Positions 25,802 through 34,553 are shown, numbered from the stretch's first letter. The stretch: 64,000 bases of DNA from Acidobacteriota bacterium (GCA_016125275.1 WGMB01000003.1:1281896-1345895); one strand, 5' to 3'. Translations and numbers: made by a program. Notes: a model not told the origin generated them from the letters alone.

Positions 25802-26365
25802 TCAAACTGTGCGGGGCGACTCGACGCGAAGCTCGTTGGTCACCGAAAAGACTCCCGGAACCTGGCTTGCCAGCAGGCCGGCCGCTTCCCGCTCTCGGGC
25901 GGACGTCACGCAGCCCACCAGCGTCACATCGCCGTGCCGCACCAGAATACGGACGGGCGGCATCGACTGCACTCCGCAACGCGCCAGCTTGCCGTGGTTG
26001 TAGATCTGGTGCGCCGCCTGCTGGCGGATCTGGTCATCGAAGCGCGATTTCGGCAGCAACTCCACCTGGTTGTCCACGCGCTCCACGCCTTCCACCGCGA
26101 GGGCGGCGTGTTCGGCGGCCGGACGCAGCGACGGACGGCGAACCGCGCCGCGCAGGGTCGCCACGCCGTCCTGAAAAGTGGCCGAGATATCGTCGAACAC
26201 GCTGAAGAACGGCAGCTTACCGATCTGGTAGCGCAGTTGCGCCGTCACGCGGGCCGCATCGACGCCCGGCGCGGTCGCGGCGGGAGCCGCGGAGGCGGAA
26301 CTCGCAGCGGCGGAAGTTGGGGAAGCGGAAGGCGGGCATTCGATGGTGTGCAGCATGGTCGTCAT
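25802..26365 (-). CDS. Protein with two BON domains
   Basis: A 187-residue protein: an Ala/Ser/Pro-rich N-terminal stretch of about 35 residues, then two BON domains (about 37-105 and 112-185). Each ends with the conserved Gly plus hydrophobic strand pattern (VATLRGAVRR, and VTLVGCVTSARERE followed by GVFSVTNEL). BON domains bind phospholipid or membrane surfaces and occur in OsmY-like stress proteins, but I see no clear signal peptide, so its location is open. The ATG at 26365 (or 26356) fits better than the longer frame. Transcription appears to end at the adjacent terminator. Confidence 0.75.
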   Translation of the reverse strand: MTTMLHTIECPPSASPTSAAASSASAAPAATAPGVDAARVTAQLRYQIGKLPFFSVFDDISATFQDGVATLRGAVRRPSLRPAAEHAALAVEGVERVDNQVELLPKSRFDDQIRQQAAHQIYNHGKLARCGVQSMPPVRILVRHGDVTLVGCVTSAREREAAGLLASQVPGVFSVTNELRVESPRTV

Positions 26366-26557
26366 GCTCCTTGGCGCTGGGGGCGCCGGTCCGCGGCGGG
26401 AGAAGCGGGGCGGCCTGCCTTCCTCGCCGCGCACACCTCAATAGACGTAGGCCCCGTGCGGCGGGTTCACTGAAATTTCTCCCTTATATCGCGAGCTCAT
26501 ATTTCATCGCGCGCTCGCGGTTCATTCCGTACAATTCGGCTGCGCTAAGCTAGGCGC
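26366..26557. promoter_or_regulatory. Divergent intergenic region, BON / YkgJ genes
   Basis: 192 bp, clearly AT-richer in its right half (around 26470-26535) than the surrounding genes, as expected of a promoter zone. TACAAT at 26529-26534 is the best -10 candidate for the YkgJ gene; no good -35 precedes it. No RNA gene or conserved ORF is seen. Confidence 0.4.
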
Positions 26558-27049
26558 TTGGCTCGTCGTCGCAAAGCCCCGGTCGTGTCGTCGTCGGCGG
26601 GATTCGTCCCGCTCCAGATCCTGTTCTCGCCGGCCGCACGGCACGAGCCGGACTCCGAGCTCGGCGGTCCCTGCCACCTGTGCACGGCGAGCTGCTGCCG
26701 CTACTTCGCCCTGCAGCTCGACAAGCCGCGGACCAAGCAGGACCACGACCACATCCGCTGGTACTTGATGCACGAAGGCATCGTCGTCTGGGTGCAGGAC
26801 GGCGACTGGTACCTGGAGGTGCGCACCGCCTGCCGGCACCTATTGCCGGACAACCGCTGCGGCATCTACGACGACCGCCCGCAGATCTGCCGCGACTACG
26901 GCCTGCCCGGCGCGGACCCCTGCGAGTACTTCACCGACGACCTCGAGTACGACGTGCTGTTCGAGAACGACGCCGAGTTCGTGGCCTGGCTCGAAGCCAA
27001 GAAGGCCAAGCGCAAGAAGGCCGCCCCCAAGAAGGCTCCGGCCGGCTAG
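26558..27049 (+). CDS. YkgJ-family cysteine-cluster protein
   Basis: A 163-residue soluble protein of the YkgJ/CxxCxxCC family, thought to chelate zinc or an iron-sulfur cluster. The cysteine pattern is C-x2-C-x3-CC (GGPCHLCTASCCRYF), then C in RTACRHLLPDNRCGIYDDRPQICRDYG, then DPCEYF. The C-terminus is Lys/Ala-rich (AKKAKRKKAAPKKAP) and may bind nucleic acid or be disordered. The frame starts at TTG (26558); GTG codons a few residues further in are possible. Its stop overlaps the stop of the convergent GT-C gene by 4 bp. Confidence 0.83.
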   Translation: MARRRKAPVVSSSAGFVPLQILFSPAARHEPDSELGGPCHLCTASCCRYFALQLDKPRTKQDHDHIRWYLMHEGIVVWVQDGDWYLEVRTACRHLLPDNRCGIYDDRPQICRDYGLPGADPCEYFTDDLEYDVLFENDAEFVAWLEAKKAKRKKAAPKKAPAG

Positions 27050-28947
27050 CCGCCCGCGTCCTTCACAAACACCAGCAGATTGTCGATCCGCCGCGGCGCC
27101 CCGAAGCGGGCGTAGCGCTCGCGCTTCTCCGGCAGCTCGCCGCATTCCAGGCAGACCACCGCACAGGGCTCCCGAAAGGGAATCCGCGCGGTGTAGCGGC
27201 GGCTGGCGTTGGCGACGCCCATTTGGCGGAATTGCGTCGAAAAATCGTGCCGCCGTAGGCGCGCCGCGATGGGATATTCCATCTGGAAGTTCGTCGCGTC
27301 GAAGCCCACCTGCTTGCAGCCGCTGCGGATGATCAGGTCGGCCGCCAGCCGATAGGGCTCGCGCATCCCCGGCCAGTCGTGGAAGTAGTCGTTGAACCGC
27401 TCGGTCTCGAAGACCGGGCGCGGTCCGGCCAGCGGACGCAGCGAGTTGTGCAGCACGGGCGCGCGCAGGTTCCAGGCCAGCCAAACCAGCGCCAATGTCG
27501 CCGGCCAGCGCGGCCGCCAAGCCTCCAGAAACAGCGCCAGCACGGGAACGGCCGCCACGAACAGCGGCAGATGCATGCGGGCGTGCCAGGGCTGCCACTT
27601 CAGCAGCGCGCAGAACAGCACGGCCCCGCACAGCACGCCCGCCGCCAGCCCCGCCGCGGCGTCGAGCTTGCGCCGCCAAACCAGCCAGGGGACGGACAGA
27701 AACAGCAGCAGCAAGTGCCGCACGTTCGACACTTCGCCTTCATGCGTCGAGACCGAGGCCGGGCGGTAGTGCAACCCCGACCAGCTCGTGGCCGGGTCGT
27801 TCGGGTCCATCCCCAGCCGCTCGTGCGCGGCGACAACGGCCTCGTAGATCGCCTCGTTCCAGGCCGGCCGAAAGGTGAGCTGCTGCGGCAGGTTGCGCAG
27901 AATGTTGGACAGCGTCACGTCCAGCCCCAGCCGGTCGTTGGCGAAGCGGTCGTCGGCCCCGCCCCCGCTGGCCGAGCCGTCCCCCAGCGGCTGCCCGTTG
28001 TACCGGTAGTTGCGCGCGTAGAACGGCAGGTTCGCCAGCAGCGCCACGGCCAGGATCGCTGGCGCCGCCCGCAGGAACCGCAGGCGTCCCCGCGGCGACA
28101 GGCCCAGCAGCAGCCCCACGCCCAGCCCGGCCCCAAAAATGTACGCCGTACCCTTGCTCAGCAGCGCCAGCCCGGCCGCCAGCCCCGCCGCCGGAATGTC
28201 TCCGCGCTGCGGCCGGTCCTCGTCGAGGCTCAGCGCAAAGTACACGAACAGCAGCAGCCAGGCCGCCGCCATGATGTCCGGCTTGGCGCCGGAGGCCTGC
28301 ACAGCCCCGGCCGGCAGGGTCGCGCACAACCCGGCCGCCAGCGCCTGCCCGCGTCCGCCCGCGCCCAGCCGCTTGGCGACCAGAGACGAGGCCACGATCG
28401 CCGTCAGCCACACCGCCCATTGCGCCAACTGCACAAAGCGGTTGCTCTCGGCCAAGGCGTAGAGCTGCAGCATCGAGTACTCCATGAAGGGCTGGAGCGA
28501 GAGCTGCTGGTAGTAGCTGGTGGGGTAGAAGTCGACCGTCCGGTTGATCTGCCAATAGACCACCCGCGGCATGTGATAGTTCATCACGTCGACCATGTTC
28601 GGCGGACCGTACACGGCCGACAGGAACGAGCCGCCCAGCGCGAACGCCGCGGCCGCCAAGGCGACCCAAGCGGTAGGGCTGCGCAGCGGGAACCGGATGC
28701 TCGCCAAGCCGTCGCGGAGGCCCGCCCAGCGAATGCGGGCGAGGGCCGCCAGCGCCGCCAGGGCCCACGCCACGGCCAGCGGCGTCCGGGCCAGGGCCTC
28801 GAAGCGGCTCAGCGCCTCGGTGGTCAGCAGCACGAAGCCGCCGCCCGCCAGCGCCGTCCGCAGCAGGGCCCGGCGGGCCTCCTCGCCGCGCGAAACCAGC
28901 GCGAGCCAGTACGCAACCAGGGCGCCGAGGGGAAGCAGCAGCGGCAT
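27046..28947 (-). CDS. Multi-pass GT-C type glycosyltransferase-like membrane protein
   Basis: A 633-residue integral membrane protein with about a dozen hydrophobic segments. The first periplasmic loop carries MVDVMNYHMPRVVYWQI and SYYQQLSLQPFMEYS, resembling GT39/ArnT-like GT-C enzymes that use lipid-linked sugars; the acidic residue in that loop would be catalytic. A C-terminal soluble domain (about 500-633) contains several cysteines. Donor and acceptor are unknown. Its ATG directly abuts the stop codon of the M28 peptidase gene upstream, so the two are co-transcribed. Confidence 0.72.
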   Translation of the reverse strand: MPLLLPLGALVAYWLALVSRGEEARRALLRTALAGGGFVLLTTEALSRFEALARTPLAVAWALAALAALARIRWAGLRDGLASIRFPLRSPTAWVALAAAAFALGGSFLSAVYGPPNMVDVMNYHMPRVVYWQINRTVDFYPTSYYQQLSLQPFMEYSMLQLYALAESNRFVQLAQWAVWLTAIVASSLVAKRLGAGGRGQALAAGLCATLPAGAVQASGAKPDIMAAAWLLLFVYFALSLDEDRPQRGDIPAAGLAAGLALLSKGTAYIFGAGLGVGLLLGLSPRGRLRFLRAAPAILAVALLANLPFYARNYRYNGQPLGDGSASGGGADDRFANDRLGLDVTLSNILRNLPQQLTFRPAWNEAIYEAVVAAHERLGMDPNDPATSWSGLHYRPASVSTHEGEVSNVRHLLLLFLSVPWLVWRRKLDAAAGLAAGVLCGAVLFCALLKWQPWHARMHLPLFVAAVPVLALFLEAWRPRWPATLALVWLAWNLRAPVLHNSLRPLAGPRPVFETERFNDYFHDWPGMREPYRLAADLIIRSGCKQVGFDATNFQMEYPIAARLRRHDFSTQFRQMGVANASRRYTARIPFREPCAVVCLECGELPEKRERYARFGAPRRIDNLLVFVKDAGG

Positions 28948-30603
28948 CTACGGCGTGGGGCGCTCGAGCGGCTGCGGCTGGGGCAGCGGCTTGCGCGGCA
29001 ACTTCTCCGGGCGATTGGCCGTATGGTAGACGAACGACGCCACGATGGCCGCCGCCTGCATCAGGTCCGCCGGTTGGATGCGGTCGTAGGCGTCCATGTT
29101 CGAGTGGTGCGTCCGCGTGGAGTACTCGATCGGGTCCTGGATGAACTGGAAGCCCGGCAGCCCCACCGCGTCGAACGACAAGTGGTCCGTCCCGCCGGTG
29201 TCTCGGATCGACAGCGTCTTGGCCCCCAGGTCCGCGAACGGCTCCAGCCAGCTCTTGAAGATCGGCCGCGCCATGTCATTGCCCTGCAAGTACACGCCGC
29301 GAATCTTGCCCGAGCCGTTGTCCACGTTGAAGTAGCCGGCGAATTCGTCGTGCCTTGCCGTCAGCTTCATCGTCTCCGGGTCGCCGAAGTGCTCCTTCAC
29401 ATAGGCCTTCGAGCCCAGCAGGCCTTGCTCTTCCCCGCCCCACAGCGCGATGCGCACGGTGCGGTCGAGCTTCAGATCGAGCGTCTTGAGGATGCGGATG
29501 ACCTCCAGCATCACCGAGCAGCCGGCTGCGTTGTCGGTGGCGCCCAGCGCCGCCGCGGTCGAGTCCAGGTGGCCGCCGATCATCACCACCTCGCCGGCCT
29601 TCGAGCCGCCCGGAATCTCGCCCACCACGTTCAGCGAGTCCAGCGAATCCTTGTGGAACGTCGTCTTGACCTCCACCTCGATCACCGGCTTCAGGCCCTT
29701 CTCGGTCAAGCGCCACACGCGGTTGTACTGCTCCGGCGTGATGGCGATGGCCGGCGGCGGCAGCGGATGGTCGGGGTCCCGGTCGCCCATGCGCGGCGGA
29801 AAGATCGTGCCGCCGTCGCCCAGAGCCGCCGGGTGCAGCACCAGCTTCACGCCCTCGCTGGTCAAGAACGTGTTCAGCTTGCCCTGGATGCGCTTGGACT
29901 CGTCCCGCCGCCACTGGTTGAACCAGGCCGGCGCCTGCGTGTACATCTCGGCGCGCTTCTCGGCGTCCTCGGGAATCTCCAGGTTCGGGTCCGAAAAATC
30001 GATGGGAATCTGCGGCTCCGGCGCCTCGGCCCGCGCGGTCAACTCGGCGTCGGTGTAGCGGTGCATCGCCGCCTTCTGCTGCGGCTTCACGTCCTTGAGC
30101 GGCGCGATCATCACCATCTTGCCGCTGAGCTTGCCCTTGTACTTGGCGATGAACTCGTCGATCGCCGCCTCGTCGCGCCGAAACGTCGCGTGCCGCTCCA
30201 GCGGAGCCTGCACCGGAGTGCCGCGCAGCTTGCCGTCGGTGGAAGGCGTCCAGCCCAGCGGCACCGCAATCAGCATCTCGTAGCCCGGCTCCACCAGATG
30301 CGCCGAGATGTACTCGCGCGACCAGCCCACGCCGAACGGCCCCCACTTCTCCAGCCGAACGTTTTCCAGCCCCCATTCCCCGAGCTGCCCGGCGGCCCAC
30401 TCGGCCGCTCCCTGAAAGCCCGGCGAGCCCGTGATCCGCGGCCCATGCACGTCCACCAGGTAGAACAGGTGGTTCATCACCTGGGACTTCTGCAGGGCTT
30501 CCTGGCGGATGCGGTGGACGACTTCCAGATCCACGTCCTCCGCCCCGGCCCCGGGGGCAGCGAGCGAAACCGCCAAGGCCAGGATCAGGCTTTTTCGGAA
30601 CAT
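28948..30603 (-). CDS. Secreted M28 family zinc aminopeptidase
   Basis: A 551-residue protein with a signal peptide (MFRKSLILALAVSLAAPGAGA) and a PA-type insert region before the catalytic domain. The M28 zinc ligands are visible: H and D in GGHLDSTAAALGATDNAAG, the catalytic Glu pair in WGGEEQGLLGS, and the last ligand His in THHSNMDAYD after DTGGTDHLSFDAVG. It would remove N-terminal amino acids from peptides outside the cytoplasm. The ATG at 30603 is chosen for the signal peptide and an upstream GAGGAATTGAG. A short Pro/Gln tail ends the protein. The GT-C gene follows without a gap. Confidence 0.9.
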   Translation of the reverse strand: MFRKSLILALAVSLAAPGAGAEDVDLEVVHRIRQEALQKSQVMNHLFYLVDVHGPRITGSPGFQGAAEWAAGQLGEWGLENVRLEKWGPFGVGWSREYISAHLVEPGYEMLIAVPLGWTPSTDGKLRGTPVQAPLERHATFRRDEAAIDEFIAKYKGKLSGKMVMIAPLKDVKPQQKAAMHRYTDAELTARAEAPEPQIPIDFSDPNLEIPEDAEKRAEMYTQAPAWFNQWRRDESKRIQGKLNTFLTSEGVKLVLHPAALGDGGTIFPPRMGDRDPDHPLPPPAIAITPEQYNRVWRLTEKGLKPVIEVEVKTTFHKDSLDSLNVVGEIPGGSKAGEVVMIGGHLDSTAAALGATDNAAGCSVMLEVIRILKTLDLKLDRTVRIALWGGEEQGLLGSKAYVKEHFGDPETMKLTARHDEFAGYFNVDNGSGKIRGVYLQGNDMARPIFKSWLEPFADLGAKTLSIRDTGGTDHLSFDAVGLPGFQFIQDPIEYSTRTHHSNMDAYDRIQPADLMQAAAIVASFVYHTANRPEKLPRKPLPQPQPLERPTP

Positions 30604-30699
30604 TTTCTCAATTCCTCGTTTTCTGCTGTATTTGGAAGGGGTTACGGAAACGCTCCGTCCGCACCGGCGCACAAGGCCGCGACCGACAGCATAACTCGA

Positions 30700-30729
30700 T
30701 CGACAGCGGACTCGCCTTTCTGCTACAAC
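30700..30729 (+). promoter_or_regulatory. Promoter of the pnt operon
   Basis: -35 TCGACA (30700-30705, one mismatch), 18-bp spacer, -10 TACAAC (30724-30729, one mismatch). Transcription would start about 28 bases before the pntA ATG. It lies in the 160-bp divergent gap shared with the M28 gene, where nothing else is recognisable apart from a possible minus-strand TATGCT (30688-30693). Confidence 0.5.
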
Positions 30730-30763
30730 TGAGGGTCTTTCAAGCCCGGGGACTTGGCCGTCC

Positions 30764-31918
30764 ATGTTCGTAGCCGTCCCACGAGAAACCTATCCTGGCG
30801 AGGCGCGGGTTGCCATCATTCCGCAAGCCGTCTCCTCGCTCACAAAAGCCGGTCTGACCGTCGCTGTCGAGGCCGGAGCCGGAGCGCTCTCCTACCACTC
30901 CGACGCTGACTACGAGGCCGCGGGCGCACGCATCGAGTCCGACCGAGCCGCTTTGCTGGCGCACGCTGACGTCGTGCTGCTGGTGCGAGGGCCGGGCTCG
31001 GACCCCAAATTCCCCGAGAAAGACCTGCAAGCGATCAAGCCCGGCGCGGCGCTGATCGCCTTTCTCGACCCGATGGACTTGGCCACGCCGCTGCTCAGCG
31101 CGGCGCGCCGCGGCATCACCCTGCTGTCGATGGAGCTGATGCCGCGCATCACGCGGGCCCAATCGATGGATGCGCTTTCTTCGATGGCCTCCATCGCCGG
31201 CTACAAGTCCGTGCTGCTGGCCGCCGACCACGCGCCCACGGTGTTCCCCATGATGATGACCGCCGCCGGCACCCTCAAGCCGACGCGGGTGTTCGTGCTC
31301 GGCGCCGGCGTGGCCGGGCTACAGGCCATCGCCACCGCCAAGCGGCTCGGCGCTGTGGTGGAAGGCTATGACATTCGCGCCGAGGTCCGCGAGCAGGTCG
31401 AGAGCCTCGGCGCCAAGTTCGTCGAGATCAAGGTCGACGTCGAGACCGCCGAGGGCAAGGGCGGCTACGCCGCCGCGCAATCCAAGGAGTTCTACGAGCG
31501 GCAGCAGCAACTGCTGGGCGAGCACTTGGCGACCGTCGACGTCATCATCACCACGGCCGCCGTGCCGGGCCGCAAGGCCCCCATCCTGATCACCGAGAAG
31601 ATGCTCGCCGGCCTGCGCCCCGGCACCATCATCGTCGACCTGGCCGCCGAGCGCGGCGGCAACTGCGCGCTCACCCGCCCCGACCAGCGCGTGGACGTGG
31701 ACGGGCTGCACATCCTGGGGCCCATGAATGTGCCGGCCCAGGTGCCGGTGCACGCCAGCCAGATGTACGCCCGCAACATCTCCACTTTCTTGCTGCACCT
31801 GGTCAAGGACTCCGCCCTCCGGCTGGACCTCGAGGACGAGATCACGCGCGAAACCCTGGTGGCGCGCGACGGCAAGATCGTGCACCCGCGCGTGCTCGAG
31901 AGGATGGAGAAACGGTAA
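30764..31918 (+). CDS. pntAA: NAD(P) transhydrogenase subunit alpha, soluble domain I
   Basis: A 384-residue NAD(H)-binding subunit of the proton-translocating transhydrogenase, which uses the proton gradient to drive NADP reduction by NADH. The N-terminus shares the alanine-dehydrogenase-like start (VPRETYPGEARVAI), and the Rossmann motif GAGVAGLQAIATAKRLGA lies near residue 180. It ends after domain I, so the enzyme is of the three-subunit type in which the membrane part of alpha is a separate gene, as in Rhodospirillum. The next gene starts 7 bp later. Confidence 0.95.
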   Translation: MFVAVPRETYPGEARVAIIPQAVSSLTKAGLTVAVEAGAGALSYHSDADYEAAGARIESDRAALLAHADVVLLVRGPGSDPKFPEKDLQAIKPGAALIAFLDPMDLATPLLSAARRGITLLSMELMPRITRAQSMDALSSMASIAGYKSVLLAADHAPTVFPMMMTAAGTLKPTRVFVLGAGVAGLQAIATAKRLGAVVEGYDIRAEVREQVESLGAKFVEIKVDVETAEGKGGYAAAQSKEFYERQQQLLGEHLATVDVIITTAAVPGRKAPILITEKMLAGLRPGTIIVDLAAERGGNCALTRPDQRVDVDGLHILGPMNVPAQVPVHASQMYARNISTFLLHLVKDSALRLDLEDEITRETLVARDGKIVHPRVLERMEKR

Positions 31919-31925
31919 TCGCCCT

Positions 31926-32207
31926 ATGGACGCCTTCATCGCAGCGCTCACCGTCTTCACGCTGGCCGTCTTCGTCGGCTTCGCCATCATCGAGAAGATT
32001 CCGCCCACCCTGCACACGCCGCTGATGTCGGGGTCCAACGCCATCTCGGGCATCTCCATCGTCGGGGCCCTGGTGGCGGCGGGCGGCGAGGAGTCCGGCC
32101 TGGCCAAGATCCTCGGCGCGGTCGCCCTGGCCCTGGCGACGGTCAACGTCGTCGGCGGCTTCCTGGTCACGCACCGCATGCTGGCGATGTTCAAGAGGAA
32201 GAAGTAG
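31926..32207 (+). CDS. pntAB: NAD(P) transhydrogenase subunit alpha 2, membrane domain
   Basis: A 93-residue membrane protein with three hydrophobic segments. TPLMSGSNAISGISIVGAL is the hallmark of the PntA membrane domain II, and the sequence ends with a Lys/Arg tail (RMLAMFKRKK). It completes the proton channel together with PntB. It lies 7 bp after pntAA and 12 bp before pntB; no good ribosome-binding site precedes it, suggesting translational coupling. Confidence 0.95.
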   Translation: MDAFIAALTVFTLAVFVGFAIIEKIPPTLHTPLMSGSNAISGISIVGALVAAGGEESGLAKILGAVALALATVNVVGGFLVTHRMLAMFKRKK

Positions 32208-32219
32208 CGGGAACCGGAC

Positions 32220-33608
32220 GTGGCGCAAAGCTGGATCAACCTCGCCTATCTGATCGCCTCGGCCTTGTTCATCCTGGGCCTGCAGGGGCTGACCTCGCCC
32301 CGCACCGCGCGCAACGGCAACCTCATCGGCGCGCTCGGCATGCTCGTCGCCATCGTGGCGACGCTGGTCGACCGGAAGATCATCAGCTTCGAGCTCATCG
32401 CCCTCGGCATCGGAGTCGGCGCCTTGCTCGGCGTCGTGGCGGCGATTCGGGTCCAGATGACGGCCATGCCGGAGATGGTCGCCATCCTCAATGGTTTCGG
32501 CGGCGCCGCGTCGGCGCTGGTGGCCGCCACCGCGGTGCTGGCGCCGGAAATGATTCCCGACGTGCCGCCGCTGCAACTCTACGGCTCCTCGGCGGCCAGC
32601 TCGCTCATCGGCGCGGTCACCCTCACCGGCAGCCTGGTGGCTTTTCTCAAGCTGGCCGGCTGGTTGAACTGGAACCCCCGCGGCGGCGCCTACCAGATGC
32701 TCAGCGGAGGTTCCGCGCTGGTCGCCCTGGCCCTTTCGGTCTGGTATACGGCCGACCCCTCCCGCCTGGAGCTGTTCTGGGCGCTCACGGCCGTCTCCGC
32801 AATTTACGGCGTGCTGTTCACCGCCTCGGTGGGCGGCGCGGACATGCCGGTGGTCATCGCCCTGCTGAACTCTCTGTCGGGCCTGGCCGCTTCGGCCACC
32901 GGCTTCGTGCTCAACAACAACGTGCTCATCATCGCCGGCTCGCTGGTGGGCGCCTCGGGCTTCATCCTCACGGCGATCATGTGCAAGGCCATGAACCGCT
33001 CGCTGTGGGACGTGCTCAGCGGCGACCTGGGCGAAGCCGGCGCGGCGGGCCCGTCGGCGGACGACGTCTACGCCGGCCGCATCAAGAGCGCCGGGCCGGA
33101 CGAGATCGCGATGCTGTTCGACGTGGCGACGAAGGTGGCCATCGTGCCGGGCTACGGCATGGCGGTGGCGCAGGCGCAGCACGCCGTGCGGGACCTGGCG
33201 AACCTGCTGGAAAGCCGCGGCATCGAAGTCGTCTACGGCATCCACCCGGTAGCCGGCCGAATGCCCGGCCACATGAACGTGCTGCTGGCCGAAGCCGACG
33301 TGCCCTACGACAAGCTGCTCGACATGGACACGATCAACCCGATGTTCCCGGAGATCGACGTGGCGATCGTGCTCGGCGCCAACGACGTGGTCAACCCATC
33401 GGCCCGCGACCAGAAAGGCAGCCCGATCTACGGCATGCCGATCCTCAACGTCGACAAGGCCCGCACGGTGGTCGTGGTCAAGCGCTCCCTGAGCCCGGGC
33501 TTCGCCGGCATCCCGAACCCCCTGTTCGCCAACGACAACACCCTGATGTACTTCGCCGACGGCAAGGAAGCCGTGCGGGCGCTCACCCACGCGGTGAAAG
33601 AGCTGTAG
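32220..33608 (+). CDS. pntB: NAD(P) transhydrogenase subunit beta
   Basis: A 462-residue subunit: eight or nine membrane helices (residues 1-260) forming most of the proton channel, then the NADP(H)-binding domain III (about 285-462) with VPGYGMAVAQAQH, GRMPGHMNVLLAEA, and GANDVVNPSARDQ, all conserved nucleotide-site motifs. The start is GTG. The 3' end overlaps the convergent UPF0175 gene by 26 bp. Confidence 0.95.
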   Translation: MAQSWINLAYLIASALFILGLQGLTSPRTARNGNLIGALGMLVAIVATLVDRKIISFELIALGIGVGALLGVVAAIRVQMTAMPEMVAILNGFGGAASALVAATAVLAPEMIPDVPPLQLYGSSAASSLIGAVTLTGSLVAFLKLAGWLNWNPRGGAYQMLSGGSALVALALSVWYTADPSRLELFWALTAVSAIYGVLFTASVGGADMPVVIALLNSLSGLAASATGFVLNNNVLIIAGSLVGASGFILTAIMCKAMNRSLWDVLSGDLGEAGAAGPSADDVYAGRIKSAGPDEIAMLFDVATKVAIVPGYGMAVAQAQHAVRDLANLLESRGIEVVYGIHPVAGRMPGHMNVLLAEADVPYDKLLDMDTINPMFPEIDVAIVLGANDVVNPSARDQKGSPIYGMPILNVDKARTVVVVKRSLSPGFAGIPNPLFANDNTLMYFADGKEAVRALTHAVKEL

Positions 33609-33870
33609 AAAGTCTCATCCCTTCCACCGACGCCAAATCAGCCTCGAGGTCAGCGACGGTATAAGGCCGCGGCGCTTGATTGCGATCCAGCCAAGCGTAG
33701 ACGTCCTCGCGCGACTCCAGCCCCAGCATTTCGCCGAGTTGCCGCTCCGAGATCAACCCTTCGCGGTAGGCCAGCATCGCCAAGGACTCGACGGTCTTCC
33801 GGTTCAGGTCCGGCCAATCCTTTTCGAGTCGCCGGGCGATCTCGTCCGGCAATTGGATCTGGAGGGTCAT
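33583..33870 (-). CDS. UPF0175 family small protein (orphan antitoxin-like)
   Basis: A 95-residue protein. A beta-strand start (MTLQIQLPDEIARRLE) is followed by a helix and AMLAYREGLISERQLGEMLGLESREDVYAWLD, the helix-turn-helix-like core of UPF0175. In many genomes UPF0175 proteins sit beside a PIN or DUF3368 toxin and are read as antitoxins. No toxin is next to it here: the downstream side is the 3' end of pntB, with which it overlaps. It is therefore an orphan or a standalone regulator. Minus-strand TATAAT (33882-33887) lies 11 bases before its ATG. Confidence 0.7.
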   Translation of the reverse strand: MTLQIQLPDEIARRLEKDWPDLNRKTVESLAMLAYREGLISERQLGEMLGLESREDVYAWLDRNQAPRPYTVADLEADLASVEGMRLSTALSPRG

Positions 33871-34076
33871 GGCTTGCAGTGATTATAGGGCCGAATGAAG
33901 TAGGTTGGCGGCCCCGCCGCCTCCCTTGACAGCCCGCGCTATCCTGAGGGCGAACCGAGGTCCGGAGCCAGCCGGCGGACTCCGGCGGAAGCGACCGGCG
34001 CACCCGGCCCCCAAACCGTCAAAAAACTGCGACAAACCCCACGGCAACCCCGCCAATCCGGCCGCGGAAGTCTCCG

Positions 34077-34106
34077 TTTGGCTCGGTTTGGCTCACTCTG
34101 GCTCAC
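34077..34106. repeat. Three helically phased 10-bp direct repeats upstream of rplU
   Basis: Units TTTGGCTCGG (34077-34086), TTTGGCTCAC (34087-34096) and TCTGGCTCAC (34097-34106) follow each other with exactly one helical turn per unit, about 40 bp upstream of the -35 element of the ribosomal-protein promoter. The position would suit an activator or nucleoid-protein site; chance or a slippage product are alternatives. Confidence 0.5.
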
Positions 34107-34145
34107 TTTCGAGCGGTTTTCGCGCGATTGCGCCACCCTCTGCCA

Positions 34146-34174
34146 TTGACGCCACGGAGGCGCTCCCGTAAACT
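34146..34174 (+). promoter_or_regulatory. Sigma-70 promoter of rplU-rpmA
   Basis: -35 TTGACG (34146-34151), 17-bp spacer, -10 TAAACT (34169-34174): one and two mismatches to consensus at ideal spacing. Transcription would begin near 34181, leaving a leader of about 40 nt before rplU. Confidence 0.7.
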
Positions 34175-34220
34175 TGGAGATTGTGCGTCTGCTCGCGCCG
34201 GCGCTGGAGTGTGTCTCACC

Positions 34221-34532
34221 ATGTACGCCATCATTGAAACCGGCGGTCGCCAGATCGTCGCATCGCCCGGCGAGGTCATCCGGGTCGAGTCTCTCGTCGG
34301 CGAGCCCGGCGAGGCGGTCTCCTTCGACCGCGTTATCGCCGTCAGCCAGGACAACGGGACCATGCTCTCCGGGCCTGACGCCCAGGGCGTCCGCGTGACC
34401 GGCGTCATCGAGGACCATGGCCGCGGCAAGAAGGTCAAGGTCTTCAAGTTCAAGCGCCGCAAGATGTTCCGTTGGCACAAGGGCCACCGTCAGAACTTCA
34501 CGGCCGTCAAGATCGACGCGATCGCCGTCTAA
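34221..34532 (+). CDS. rplU: 50S ribosomal protein L21
   Basis: A 103-residue protein of exactly the family length: MYAIIETGGRQ at the N-terminus and KFKRRKMFRWHKGHRQ, the basic rRNA-binding stretch, near residue 75. It is a structural component of the large subunit. The ATG at 34221 is set by the family start. rpmA follows 21 bp later, the nearly universal bacterial order rplU-rpmA-obgE. Confidence 0.97.
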   Translation: MYAIIETGGRQIVASPGEVIRVESLVGEPGEAVSFDRVIAVSQDNGTMLSGPDAQGVRVTGVIEDHGRGKKVKVFKFKRRKMFRWHKGHRQNFTAVKIDAIAV

Positions 34533-34553
34533 GCACGCACACAGGAGCACCTC

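Larger units (their letters stand above)
33871..34220. other. 350-bp gene-free stretch before rplU
   Basis: No credible gene is seen. It contains TATAAT (33882-33887, minus strand) for the UPF0175 gene, three 10-bp phased repeats (34077-34106) and the rplU promoter (34146-34174). A perfect TTGACA at 33926-33931 has no -10 at proper spacing. The middle part (33940-34075) holds nothing I can identify. Confidence 0.6.

Noticed and set aside
27379-30732. Very long open frame opposite the GT-C and M28 genes
   Set aside because: It spans two well-supported genes on the other strand and their junction; the product is a low-complexity Gln/Arg/His string typical of antisense GC-rich DNA.
33926-33931. 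Perfect TTGACA
   Set aside because: The nearest -10-like TATCCT is only 8 bp away and nothing fits at 16-19 bp, so it is not a promoter as it stands.
33905-34171. Open frame of 88 codons before rplU
   Set aside because: Proline/alanine-rich, no start context, and it runs through the phased repeats and the rplU promoter.
34128-34220. Longer N-terminus for L21
   Set aside because: The promoter would start transcription near 34181, inside this extension, and the family begins exactly at the ATG at 34221.
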